Below, piece by piece: positions 54,001 to 64,000 of a DNA stretch of 64,000 nucleotides; within the stretch, counting starts at the first letter, position 1, and each line of letters starts with the position of its first letter. The DNA is from Schistosoma mansoni (taxonomy: Eukaryota; Platyhelminthes; Trematoda; Strigeidida; Schistosomatidae), in assembly GCF_000237925.1 (NCBI RefSeq), contig NC_031497.1:24528178-24592177 (forward strand). The letters are read 5' to 3'. The position numbers and the translations under genes are program-made. The notes beneath the pieces are model-generated. The model did no database searches, was not told the DNA's origin, and saw only the letters and a list, made by a program, of their open reading frames with translations.

Positions 54001-56105
54001 TTTGGTTTGTGGGATTTACCGTTGAATGTGCCGAAAGCAGAATCCCAGTCATAGCCTGAAACGAAAAAGCCTTGGGTCCGATTACACGTTGATTATGCTG
54101 GACCTATAAGTGGACAATATTTTTTGGTGGTGGTAGATTCGTACTCAAAATGGCCTGAAATTTATGTTGTACGAAGACCATCTACGTCTGAAACACTGCT
54201 ACATCTGAGACAACTATTTGATAACGGAACGCAGTTCACGTCGTTAGAGTTTGCGGAGTTCTGTAAACAAAATGGAATCGAACACATTAGAACTCCACCA
54301 TATCACCCTAAGTCGAACGGGCAGGCAGAGAAATTTGTTGATATTCTTAAACGAGCTCTCTTAAAGATGGGAGGAGAAGGCAACGTAGAAGAGGCTCTGC
54401 AACAATTTCTCATTTCTTATAGAATTACACCAAGCCCAAACTGTCAAGATGGCAAATCACCAGCCGAAATAATGTTTGGCCGACCGATTAGAACATTTTT
54501 TGATGTTTTGAACCCGAAAGACAGAATGAGTGGACTACAAAAAAATAAGAAAGGGAATTGCCCGAAAATTCGAGAGTTCAAAGTAGGTGACTCAGTCTAT
54601 GCACGGGATTTCCGGCCTGGCAAGCCAAAATGGATATTTGGGTTTATAAAAAAACGACGTGGTACAGTATTATATGAAGTGATGGTCGAAAATACACTAA
54701 TTATTAGACGTGTAAATCAACTGCGAGATAGAAAATGTGTTTATAAGTCATCTAAACTCAAACCATTACCAATGGAAGTATTATGTGATACATTTGATAT
54801 TCCACCACCACCACCACCACCACAAGTTGAAATGAGAAAAAATGATCTAGAATCAGAAGTTAGACGAAGGTCATTCAGGAAACGGAAACAAACGAAATTT
54901 TTTCAAGTAGACCCCAAAGTGAAATCATACGATCAAACTTCGCGAGGGAGGTGATGTGTGGGCGAGAATGACAATGATTGGTTGTTTTGATGAGTCAGAC
55001 ATTAGATAGCATGACAGGTGTTATATGTGTTATATATATTCCCCTATCCTTATTATGTATTAACTGTTTCTTGTTGATGGACACTTATTGATTGACTGTT
55101 CTTGTGTCGGATTTTGGTGTGGAAATATATTGACGTTATAGTCAGGCTAACCTCGTGTTCTTGATCTGAGTTGTGTTGAAGTCCTGTAGAATAGACACTG
55201 GGTGGGAATCTAGTGTAGATATTCGTCTAAGGTAAATTAACGTCCCACATACGTGTAGAAAGTGAAAGGACTGTTATAACAAGAAACCACCAGCGTTATA
55301 ACAAGCATCTTCTATTGTTTATAACAGTTTAGCCCCAGATTTCAAACGAAGCGTTGCTTTCATGACAGAACACCGTCCCAATCGAGGTTGGAAAATAGAT
55401 GAAAACTGCGTCATTAGTTTCCTCGTATATGATTCAGTGTCATATGGTTGTGATACCAGGTGGCATATGGTATTTCACGGGAAATCAGCTAATTTCAGCT
55501 GGCGTTATATGACATACCCCAGTAAACGACGAATCCTGGAAAGTAACTTTACATTCCAATAGTCTGTCGGACTGAGCTGGAGTGAGATGGACTGAGTGTA
55601 GCAGGGGCACATTTATTTTGGTTAGGTGTCTGTCGCACTACTCGTACTTCAGATCGACTAAACCCATCACTCTGAATCATAATCGTGTCTCGTTTCAGAT
55701 TAATGAGGCTTTGGTATTCACTGGCCATGTCACTAAGGGTGTGTTTAGGATCTTGATCCAATTGACACAGTAGCCGTGTTCTTATGTCCTTGAAAGTTTG
55801 TGACTGGAGGCTGCAAGTGAGGATGAGGGCTTTAAACTGGCCTTCAGACAAAGACTTCAACCGGAAACTTTTGCATCCACGGTTGACGATGCCCACATGC
55901 GTAAGAAAATCATCGTCTTCGTTCATAATTAGCTTCAAACATCGATAACGAGTATTAAACAATGATGAGTTGTCGCCGAAATATTGGCTGAATGTCTGGA
56001 CTATGTCCCAGAATGGGCGATCACGTGGGTTCAAAGGCAGGATCAAATTAAAGTACTTGTCCAGCTCACTTGCACCCAACTTTTGAAGTAGCAGCCGAAC
56101 CTTTC
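51014..56105 (-). mobile_element. Gypsy fossil, right arm of the inverted duplication, hosting a young LTR element
   Basis: Minus strand and nearly the same as the left arm where they overlap: the translated RT and RNase H pieces (52150-51812, 51762-51514, 51424-51143) are identical. It extends further 5' in gag (56079-55549: LGASELDKYFNLILP, FRLKSLSEGQFKAL). Truncated at both ends, with several breaks. It contains the element at 52280-55326. Confidence 0.9.
52280..55326 (+). mobile_element. Young Gypsy-type LTR element without RT, two 375-bp LTRs
   Basis: LTRs 52280-52654 and 54952-55326 begin TGATGTGTGG and end TATAACA; I see one difference between them (C/T near the end), so the insertion is very recent. 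Target duplication GTTTA (52275-52279, 55327-55331). A primer-binding-type sequence (attggcgacggtga) follows the 5' LTR and a purine tract (gagggaggtga) precedes the 3' LTR. Parts: gag with two Cys knuckles (CWRCGKCHSAKVC, CFQCGKYGHAQVC) and a protease motif (VDTGSDITLI) in one long frame (52720-54054), then an integrase part (54124-54954; DSYSKWPEIY, YHPKSNGQAE). No RT or RNase H is present, so it is non-autonomous. Otherwise the frames look open. Confidence 0.92.
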
Positions 56106-56137
56106 AAGGATCATTTCACGACAAAATCATATGACCG

Positions 56138-56365
56138 TTAAGTGAACTGAGACTTCATTAACACTAAACTGAATACTCGATCGTTATGCTGCTTAGATAG
56201 ACTGGATAACGCTATATCAGGTAGATGATTTACGATCAAAAATAGATGATCCGTGTACAGGCTAGACAATACTTTATTCATCATATCTACAAGCAATCTA
56301 TACTCAAACAGTTCAGATTGGAAATCAATCATTGGCGGGAGATCGCATATTAAATAATCGGTAAG
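56138..56365 (-). CDS. CP2 factor last exon (tentative)
   Basis: 228 nt in phase 0 after acceptor [35 protein letters not shown] and on to the stop. MxxFQxExxF matches the LSF tail, but the last ~40 residues have no counterpart I know. The stop is only ~30 bp from a Gypsy gag fragment on the same strand, so the 3' UTR must run into it. Confidence 0.68.
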   Translation of the reverse strand, partial: LTDYLICDLPPMIDFQSELFEYRLLVDMMNKVLSSLYTDHLFLIVNHLPDIALSSLSKQHNDRVFSLVLMKSQFT

Positions 56366-59300
56366 CTGAGTATATATCTGTCCACGTTCAGTGTTTAATT
56401 ATATTTTACTTCCACTATACATACATCCATTAGTCAAATGGATTTGTCCATGATTATCATAGCACGATTCTAGTCCTTTCCCATGAACTTGAACGGTTGC
56501 CGATTGAGACAAGTTGCATGGGATTACGTTAATATCTCAGTCGAATTAATCCGTTATTTTCTAGTCCCATTCATCAATATCTATCCCATCGATCACTGAT
56601 ATTACTACAATTTCAATTCAACTAATATTCAGCTTGTTAATGTTATTTCTACAATCTACAATCCCACATCCATTTGCAGTTAATAGAAAAAAAATCAGTA
56701 ACATAAACAGTAAAATATAAGTAACCAACCTCATCGGTTAATAGGACAGGAATATCATTTTCTGTGACAAGGCATATAATTTTGATGCATTCTTGACGAC
56801 AAGATAATATAAAAGCCATTCGACTACGTAATTCATGAACATTCATTTCATATAGCATAATTGCATGATAGACTATAAATCGTGTAAACAAGACACAAAC
56901 AAACAACTATGAAAGTAGGGATGAGTCAATCAGTCATTTATCATATAAGCAAAGTAGAACCTGATATACATAAACATCGGTTCAAGTTGCTACACCCTAT
57001 CAGCAAAATGCGATGAAACTATCAGGGGAAATTCCAGAGTAACCGAGGTAGTTAACAGTATCAATGGTAATAAAAAGGATTAGACATCAAAGATACTATC
57101 CGAGAAGAAAATATGAATTAGTGCAATAGTAAAAAAAACACTTAGAAGAAATCTTGAAACTTAGGATTTAAGAAAAGACAAAGAGTGAACGCGCCTGTGC
57201 CATCGCAAACGACTTTGAACTATGGTCGCCCAAAGTTTTTAACGATTGGTTGCGATAATCACGTCGACCCAAACCAAGTAATCTAGATCAATTAATATGG
57301 GTCAGTCCTATTGTCAGTAATTTCATGGAATTATCTCATTGTTTTGGTTTGGCCGCCCTTAGCTTTTTTTTAGGTTACTCTTACACTAGCAATTATCGTG
57401 CATCAAGGTAGTTAGCCGATAAGCATACGTAATACATGTCTAATGGTCGGGAAGGTAGGAATGAATATGATGATAAAGTAATTATTTTGATAGAACCATT
57501 CCAGTGTACAAGGTAGTCAAATTAAATAATTTCTACAAAATTTCAATCCTAACAAAAGAGTCAGTTGTGCTTAAAACTAGTCCCTGACTTTACAGATTCC
57601 TGAAACCATCGTTTTCGGGGTACAACTATAAGTAGAGTGAGAGTGAGTAAATTGTTGGCAGTTAGAATTGAAGAGTTTAACAAAAAAACTAATTTCAAAC
57701 ATTCGACAACAAGGTAGAGTGCACTAAGATGTCCAATCAGTCATTTAAGTCAGTAAACTGATTTTCACTAAGACATTGAAATCCCTGAGATGATCAAACT
57801 CGACGACTGGACACCGCAGAAAAGTCACTAGAGCGTAGTGAGATGTGATAAGCCCTAGGTCCGAAAATCAAGAGTGAGAGAGTCTTAACAACGAATATTC
57901 AAAAATGTCATTTCCAATACTAAACCCAATAATTCATCTCACCAAAAGTCACATTTCAATAGCATAACTACTCATGTGTATTGATAGGTTAGTAATAGTA
58001 GTGAGTTTGAATAATTTTTTTCTGGTTAGCGTTTTTTGGCTAGTTGGCTTTCTACGCGATGGGGTCGCTAACCCCATGCCCAACCCTCCTCCTTTACGCG
58101 GGCTTGGGACCGGCAGTAGCCCCCGGGAGAGCTACAGGCCAAAGGAGAAGAGGAAGACCAAAGAACACATTACGTCGAGAAATAGAGACAGACATGAGAA
58201 GAATGAACAAAAGATGGATAGAACTAGAAAAGAAGGCCCAGGACAGAGTGGATTGGAGAAAGCTGGTCGGCGGCCTATGCTCCATTGGGAGTAACAGGCG
58301 TAAGTAAGTAAGTAAGTAAGTAATAGTAGTGAGTACATGGGATAGCAATATCATGATTAAGTGGACAAAACTACATCGCAAATTTTTATGACAGATTAAT
58401 TTCAGTTATTTGGAAATTTATAATCAAACTAGCTCATTACGATATTCAGTTTTAAAAAAAAACATAAGTACATAAAAGACGGATTGATAAAAAATAACTC
58501 ATCACTACAACGTACTTGTTTCTCCTTTCAAGCAAACGTACAATGTACATCTTGGCACTGTAGGTCTTTTTAAAAAAGAAAACAGAATAAATAATACCCC
58601 CAAAACATGTGATTAATAATTGTTAAGATACATCATAATAAAACATCTATATTCAGGATACTACTTAAATAGTTTCCGATTCAAAGTTAATACAATAAAA
58701 TTAAAACGTTATTACTGTAACTTTGAGCCATTAAGCGGCTACAATTGCAAAAGGTCGATAGGCATCACGTCAAACCAATCATCATATCAACTTACATAGG
58801 CAAAAGTTGATGCCATAAACGTAGTAACCACTGCATAAGCTCAACGTTGCACATGTTACAATAAGATCTAAATAAATTGTTAGAATTCTGAACTATCATT
58901 TTTGCAACTTAAAAAAACCCGCCAAAACTGGAACGAACAATCATTTAAAAGACAACAAATTTCGTGAAAATAAGCAGTTGGGAGCAAGGTCATCAGAACA
59001 TACTGCACGAGGCATTCGTGCAATAATTGAAATGCGTGCTAATGATGTTGTCCATTACGATAAAGAAAGCTTCGCAATTAAACTATTCAGCTCAGAGAAC
59101 TCAACTTTACTTAGTAAACATCCATATGAGGAGCTACAAACCTTCATCAACTCACTACGGACGGTTATGCTTTCTTCGTTTAATAATTGGCTTAATTGAG
59201 ATAGACTAGTCAACTGAAAAGTTTTTTATAATTGATTGGTCATTGAGTGTTGACTAATATCATGCTTATCTAGTTTTTTGGTGCTACTAATGGAATTTCA

Positions 59301-62300
59301 TCGATTAAGTTTCACTGTGGCTGTTAGTCTAAGTGTTTCGACATCATCTAGACTGTGTTGAGAAGTTAGGTGATTGGATGTGGTCGTCAGGAAACCCTGT
59401 TTAACCTAGGTTTCGTACTAGTAGGCACTTGCCAGCAAGGACTACGTACAATCTCCAGAGAACTAATATTCCCTAGTGGGTTCGAACCCACGTCACCCAA
59501 CTCTGCATTCTGGGATGTTTCTAACAACCCGGTCACTTTTTTTATGTACGGAGAAACAACTGAAAATTGAAAGGAAATCTAGGCCACACAACAGGACTTC
59601 AAAACATGGAGGGTGCTGATTAGAATTCTGTCGCATATTTGTTTTTGCAGTTTTTTATAGCTAGAATGTGGTCATAAATCGTAATAAAGGAACATAACAT
59701 GAAGTAGCCTATTAAAAATGTCGGATAAGGACTATTGAAGAGTTACAGAACTAGGACGAAACATGTCAAATATACCCTGTTCTTCTTAGCTCATCTCAAC
59801 TTAAGATGAAAACAATTTTCAAACTATTCGATGTGTAGATGGTATTCACCATAGATTTACCTCACTCAAGGTACCACTGTATACAAACGAGATTTGAACT
59901 GTTGTTTCATTTTAGTATGGTACTACTACGAAGTATGAATTGATGACCCTGTTAGGGATCGAATCTATAATCTTGCAGAGAGTAATTAGTTGTTAGACTG
60001 CTGAGTTAGGAGGTTATGAGTTATATTTCCAACTTCATCAGACAAAAATCAATTAAAACTGCTTTATCATGTAAAAGAGTATCAAATTAAATTACTTGTT
60101 ATAAAGTGAGTTATATAATCGTAAACCTTCTAATGATCCACAAATAGACAATAAATCTTCTTTAGCTAGGCGAAGTATATCACAACCTAATGAGATAGGG
60201 GAAAAAACAAAATTAAAAAAAATCGAATCTATTTCAAACCAAGAAAAGAAAAAACTGAAGGAAAACATTTACGAAAATCTCAGGAATTGAATGTGTTATA
60301 TCTTGTGGTCGAGTGGATGCCTAGTTAATGTGTGACGTGATAAGACCGCCAATCAGAGAGCAGAGAATTATCGATTGGAACAGTGACACACGAAACCGCA
60401 CGAGCAGTCTAGAGTGCCAACCGGTCCTGAGATCTGCCTAGTCCAGCCAGTTAAGTCCGAAACACCAATAACAGTCTCTGTGATATGGATCATTATTCAC
60501 AAACATACTGGGTTTATATACCAACCAAACGGACCACATCGTACCATAAAATAGAAAATAACATTTGTACAATATTTAGCCAAATGTGGCTGTGAATAGG
60601 GGGAAAGTAATCAATAAACTGATGATAACTCAAGAATCGTATAATAACAGTTCAAAGGTCAAAATATAGCTAATGATAAGAGGAACACGAATATGATTAG
60701 GTTAGTTACTTAAGAATTATACAATAGGAAATATACATATTACATTGGTCCACAAATAGTTCTCAAAATTTACCATTCACAATTCTCTTCGGGATACAAA
60801 AGAATGAGAAAAACAGAGCCGAATAAGAATTATTGCAGATTTGATTTCCAACAGTTAGATAGTCATAGTCAAGAAAAGACCATCACATTTAAGTTTGGAT
60901 ATCATATACTGATAAGATGATTGAGATTATATGACTTCTATACAAGTTTATCTTTAAGTAATGATGTAATTACTGAAATTACTAGAAATATTTATAATAA
61001 ATTGACCATGTTTATCCAATCCTTTAGTACTGACCGAGAATTCTATTGATCAAGTCGCAAAGTGCCCAGAGAATAAAACCTAGGTTTAAGGTTTCCAACC
61101 GTCTATTATGTGGAGATATTCTCCAGATTTATCTCAGAATGATTAATCCGTATTAATTTCAATTGATATTTTATCATCAGTTCCGTTATAGCATGGGACT
61201 CCTCAGAAGTGCCTGCTCAGTGGTCTAGAGTTTAAGTGTTTGAGCTCGAGACCGAAGGTCCTCGGTTCGAATCCCGCATGTGGGATCGTGGGTGATATTT
61301 GATTATTTACAGAGATTAAATAAATTTGATATTATATTGATATATTGAGGCATTCTCGGGTGGTAAAATTTGAAAACAGACCACTAGTTACGTAGAATAC
61401 CATAGAAACAAAGTAGTTAGGTATTAACCAAACGTTTATGCACCTTAAATTATTGGTTATTAAAAATTTAGTAATGTACAAATGTCGACGAGACTAAACT
61501 TCTTCACTGAAAAATATACAGGCTTCACTACATACAACCAATCTGCGTTAGCCAAAGTTTCCATACCACGCGAGTTGAAATTAACAAGAAGAATATCAAA
61601 AAAGATCGTAATAATGTAGTAAAAAAGGTTTTGAGAAAGACTAAACAGTGAGAATATTTTTTTCAAAACGATAGAGTAGAACGGTGAGTCTAAGTAGAAA
61701 AACGAGGGTTCAAGTTCTATAGGAAGATAAAAGGCGAACGTATTTGCATCGTTGTGAATGATTTTGAGGCATGCCACCCAAACTCTCCAAAAACTAAACC
61801 CAGTTATCGTGCGGGTCCTAACCAAGTAGTGTGCATCTACTAACATATATAAATCAGATACTCTTATATCTAATCAGATTTGAAATTTAATTTCAGTGGT
61901 GTAGTTGCAGGACAACAACTACAACGTAAATAAACTCGCTGTCGTAACATTAAAAAAATACCTGACATTAACGACAACAATACAGACATTAGTGTTGAAT
62001 AATATTACCTGTGAAGTTCTTAAACGTTTCAAGAAGATTTTCAAAATTTGATCGACAAAGCCAATCTGCAACTTGTGATGCTGTCATTTCACAATGTACT
62101 ACAGATGATATATTCGAGGTAGTAATAGTAGTGGGTTTAACAGTAGCAACAGAAGTATTTATAGACGATGGACAGACAGATGTTGATGATGATGTTGACG
62201 ACAATGATGATGATGATAAAGAAGGGATTTCAACTTTTGGTTTATTCGACAAAGAAACTATTGAATCACATGATGTAGCTTGATGAACTACATGATTTAA

Positions 62301-62753
62301 TTTATCCATACATAAATCTTCAAATTTCAACAATTCTGCATAATCGTCATTATTATTATTATGAACATTATCATTATTATTGTTCTCTGCACAATATTCG
62401 ATTTGTTCCAAGACTCTGTCTTCGACAGTAGGTCTGGAAGGTGATGATACTAACAGATCACTACAATAACCCATATCACGACTTGCTGGAGTTGCACTGG
62501 ACATGCTTAATAAAGGATCTTCATCCGATTGTACTATTACTACCGAATTAAGAGGATAATCAGGTAGGATGATAGATGATGGTTTGGATTTCTGACCATC
62601 ATATTTATCTAATATAGTATATTTATTTAATTCATCATTATTTCCTAGACTAGACGATTCACCTGATGTACTCAACTCATATACTCCTGTATGATGATTA
62701 CTATTTATAGAATTTGACTGGTGAGAAGGAACATTCATTTGAATCGATTTGGA
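56138..62753 (-). CDS. CP2/LSF-family transcription factor (TFCP2/UBP1-like), C-terminal five exons
   Basis: Nuclear DNA-binding factor of the Grainyhead/CP2 superfamily (LSF branch). Exons on the minus strand: 62753-62009, 60186-60096, 58565-58516, 56872-56730, 56365-56138; all GT-AG with matching phases (1, 2, 1, 0). The first is an Asn/Ser-rich linker ending in a SAM-like domain ([20 protein letters not shown]), completed by exon 2 ([29 protein letters not shown]), whose wording is diagnostic for LSF (LLKLTKEDLIQICGxADGIRLYNxL). Exon 3 gives [10 protein letters not shown] (LSF: RPxxTIYVC), exon 4 the dimerisation region ([23 protein letters not shown]). The N-terminal CP2 DNA-binding domain is not in the window; exon 62753 starts at an acceptor, so more exons lie to the right. 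Confidence 0.87.
56730..56872 (-). CDS. CP2 factor exon: dimerisation region
   Basis: 143 nt, acceptor TTTATAG, donor [26 protein letters not shown], then [13 protein letters not shown] and IPVLLTDE. VYHAIxLEEL is the LSF C-terminal signature. Confidence 0.87.
56930..57440 (+). repeat. R1 repeat in a CP2 intron
   Basis: Contains 'gttgctacaccctatcagca', the (agtagt) block, 'gcctgtgccatcgcaaacga' and 'tcaaggtagttagccg'. 57440-58040 shows nothing further. Confidence 0.6.
58045..58322 (+). mobile_element. LINE 3' end with GTAA microsatellite, in a CP2 intron
   Basis: Encodes [40 protein letters not shown] and [17 protein letters not shown], the C-terminal tail of an RTE-type ORF, with stop at 58305-58307, followed by (gtaa)n at 58302-58322. 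5'-truncated but with an open 87-codon frame: a recent insertion. Confidence 0.85.
58516..58565 (-). CDS. CP2 factor micro-exon (50 nt)
   Basis: Acceptor after a T-rich tract (tttttaaaaag); reads [16 protein letters not shown] with donor GTACGT. Its phases (2 in, 1 out) fit the neighbours exactly. Confidence 0.85.
58570..59270. other. CP2 intron, mostly unassigned
   Basis: 59068-59105 shares 'agcttcgcaattaaac' with 12140-12165, hinting at an old common repeat. No gene seen. Confidence 0.35.
59270..59590 (+). repeat. tRNA-like SINE remnant (family C)
   Basis: Has a B-box-like palindromic 'gtgggttcgaacccacgtca' (about 59477-59496) and 'tagtaggcacttgccagcaa' upstream, similar to 740-1020. No hammerhead. 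Confidence 0.45.
60096..60186 (-). CDS. CP2 factor exon: second half of SAM-like domain
   Basis: 91 nt: [20 protein letters not shown] then LRLYNSLYN and a split Lys before GTAATT. Too short and spliced to appear as an open frame. Reading through the donor would give an immediate stop (AAG TAA), which could be an alternative end. Confidence 0.9.
60294..60801 (-). mobile_element. Solo LTR (508 bp) in a CP2 intron
   Basis: Clearly the same LTR family as 47385-47887 in opposite orientation, more diverged. 5-bp target duplication gaatg (60289-60293, 60802-60806). Contains the tatataaaccc box. An old fossil with no internal part. Confidence 0.85.
60810..61180. other. CP2 intron, nothing recognised
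   Basis: AT-rich DNA without a named element. Confidence 0.4.
61190..61300 (+). repeat. SINE-B tRNA-like fragment
   Basis: tRNA-like part only (gctcagtggtctagagttta; B box ggttcgaatcc), preceded by a short inverted scrap of the hammerhead (gggactcctcagaagtgc). No ribozyme follows. Confidence 0.7.
61640..61860 (+). repeat. R1 repeat fragment in a CP2 intron
   Basis: 'gcatcgttgtgaatgatttt' and 'aaccaagtagtgtgcatcta' match the R1 middle and end. Confidence 0.55.
62009..62753 (-). CDS. CP2 factor exon: Asn/Ser-rich linker and first half of SAM-like domain
   Basis: 745 nt from acceptor TGTTTAG. Asn runs ([14 protein letters not shown]) and Ser/Thr runs ([13 protein letters not shown]) mark a disordered linker. 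It ends in [20 protein letters not shown] with the codon for Gly split at donor GTAATA. An ATG lies 15 bp inside, but the acceptor and open frame argue for an internal exon. Confidence 0.88.
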
Positions 62754-62759
62754 CTAAAC

Positions 62760-63420
62760 AATACATAGACACAAACAAACACAAAGAAAGGACAATTAAA
62801 ATTCAACTATACGGTAGCTGGAAGGAAATTTCCAAACAGATTACAATGAAACCGAACAAGTTAAAAGATAGCTAACAAAAAAATTTGATACTCGATATGA
62901 AACTGTTATGTTTGTTACAAGAAAAGTGTTTGCTGCAGTAAGTGTCAAGTATGTACAGAAAAACAGCAGTATTTACAGTTGTTGGTATAGGTTGTAACAT
63001 AGTTATAATCCAACTGATTCGTTAGCAGGAAGTTCATACAAACGTCTAATCACAGCATCATACGTCGATATTCTAAAAGACTCTGTCAGATTGGAATTGA
63101 ATGGAATTTCTACAGCTTCTCTAAAGCCTCTGGAGGCTTCATCACACTTTCCGGGAGCAGTCCCAACAGAAGTGGAAAGTTTTGTAACGATGATGTAGGA
63201 TTCTGTATAACTTTAAGGTGAAATTTACTGTCTAATAGCATATACTGGGACTTCCAATTTGTGGATACTTGAAATTATACACATGCTTAACATACTTCAG
63301 TGTAAGTAAATATATATTTTAACAATATTTCGTACTGGCTATGAGTGAGACCGTTTATTGAGGTTCTCATCGTTGAACAGTAAGAAGTTGAAATTAGACG
63401 GAAAAAGCAGATATATGTGA
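62760..63420. other. CP2 intron or upstream sequence, nothing recognised
   Basis: No exon with CP2 DNA-binding motifs was found on either strand here. Confidence 0.4.
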
Positions 63421-63424
63421 TCAA

Positions 63425-63600
63425 TTTATGACATGGCGCCGTTTCATGAAAGAAAGTTATACAGGAATGTGATCTGTTAGTCCTTAAAGGCTCTCCAGTC
63501 ACGGCACCAGAAATTGTGCTGCTCAGTGTATCTGGAAACGTCATCGGCTACGGCTCCATAATAGAAGCTAGTGATGATCCTGTGATTATCTACTGCAATC
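63425..63600 (+). mobile_element. Old RTE-like LINE 3' fragment
   Basis: Base-level resemblance to 14565-14705 (catgaaagaaag..gttagtccttaa..ggctacggctccataatagaag..gatcctg). Too decayed to translate. Confidence 0.55.
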
Positions 63601-64000
63601 TCAATTAGTTGAAATCTACTTTGAGTGTACTTACAAGTGACCTGGACCTCTTGTCAAATATTACTAATATTCATTTATTGACTATGGAATATACTACTAC
63701 TCTTTGCTCCTTCACAGTACTATCGTTTCATTTGTGTGGTAAATTTTTTAAGAATGCTTTATTTTACCAAGATTTATGTATATTTATGAGCACAAGTTGG
63801 ATATGACGTTAACTTAGTTAGCGGTGATATTCATTGGAAATGGACACTACTTTAGACCATATACATTTCTAACCTATACAATTTTCAAAAATGTAAATTG
63901 CTTGAAAAAATGTAGGGGTAAATTAATTAGTGGTGAAAAGTACAAAAACATTCCTTGTCAAAACCTCTAGAGGCCCAGAAACGCCAGGAAACGTTTTATT

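Noticed and set aside
58302-58322. CRISPR-like or functional tandem repeat
   Set aside because: It is a plain GTAA microsatellite at a LINE 3' end. No CRISPR array is present anywhere in the window.
59755-59765. Hammerhead-like 'aggacgaaac'
   Set aside because: No CTGANGA core or stem partners nearby.
61460-61846. 128-codon minus-strand ORF
   Set aside because: Hydrophobic AT-driven frame crossing an R1 repeat; no conserved motif, and it lies in a CP2 intron.
62011-62283. Plus-strand Asp/Glu-rich ORF (90 codons)
   Set aside because: Antisense shadow of the Ser/Asn-rich CP2 exon.
62739-62753. ATG at 62736-62738 as the true start of the CP2 protein
   Set aside because: An acceptor (TGTTTAG) lies just upstream with the frame open between, and the family needs an N-terminal DNA-binding domain; an alternative short isoform cannot be excluded.

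Overview
The window is flatworm nuclear DNA, almost certainly Schistosoma (S. mansoni or a very close relative). The basis is an AT-rich, intron-rich sequence, a spliced cathepsin C whose translation matches what I remember of the S. mansoni enzyme, and schistosome repeats, above all Sm-alpha-type SINEs carrying hammerhead ribozymes. There are no operons, CRISPR arrays or bacterial features.

Three host genes can be built exon by exon, with GT-AG junctions and matching phases. (1) A choline/ethanolamine kinase on the minus strand: five exons between 12938 and 65, with the 3' end beyond the window start. (2) Cathepsin C (dipeptidyl peptidase I) on the plus strand: seven exons, 29418-38019, complete at 455 codons. 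(3) A CP2/LSF (TFCP2/UBP1-like) transcription factor on the minus strand: five C-terminal exons between 62753 and 56138 carrying the SAM-like domain and the C-terminal dimerisation region; the DNA-binding domain should lie beyond the right edge. The three genes are functionally unrelated (phospholipid synthesis, lysosomal/gut proteolysis, transcription).

Most of the remaining sequence is transposable-element debris. It includes RTE-like and CR1-like LINE fragments, a ~510 bp non-autonomous element that shares its 3' tail with an RTE-like LINE and has clear target duplications, two Penelope-like fragments with GIY-YIG domains, several Gypsy-type LTR fossils, and solo LTRs. A tRNA-like SINE family with a type I hammerhead ribozyme (called SINE-B here) has about a dozen copies, and Sm-alpha-type copies are also present.

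Layout: 1-13 kb, choline kinase with introns full of SINE-B, Sm-alpha and LINE pieces; 13-29 kb, intergenic, with LINE remnants and a broken Gypsy element at 21.4-24.9 kb; 29.4-38.3 kb, cathepsin C; 38.3-48 kb, SINE, Penelope and LINE debris with a 200-N assembly gap; 48.4-56.1 kb, a large inverted duplication of one Gypsy fossil, one arm holding a young LTR element and the other arm a solo LTR of the same family at the same site; 56.1-62.8 kb, CP2 gene; 62.8-64 kb, no gene seen.

The observations most worth a second look are the intact hammerhead cores, the recurrent head-to-head SINE-B pairs, the circularly permuted SINE-B units, and the provirus/solo-LTR inverted duplication.
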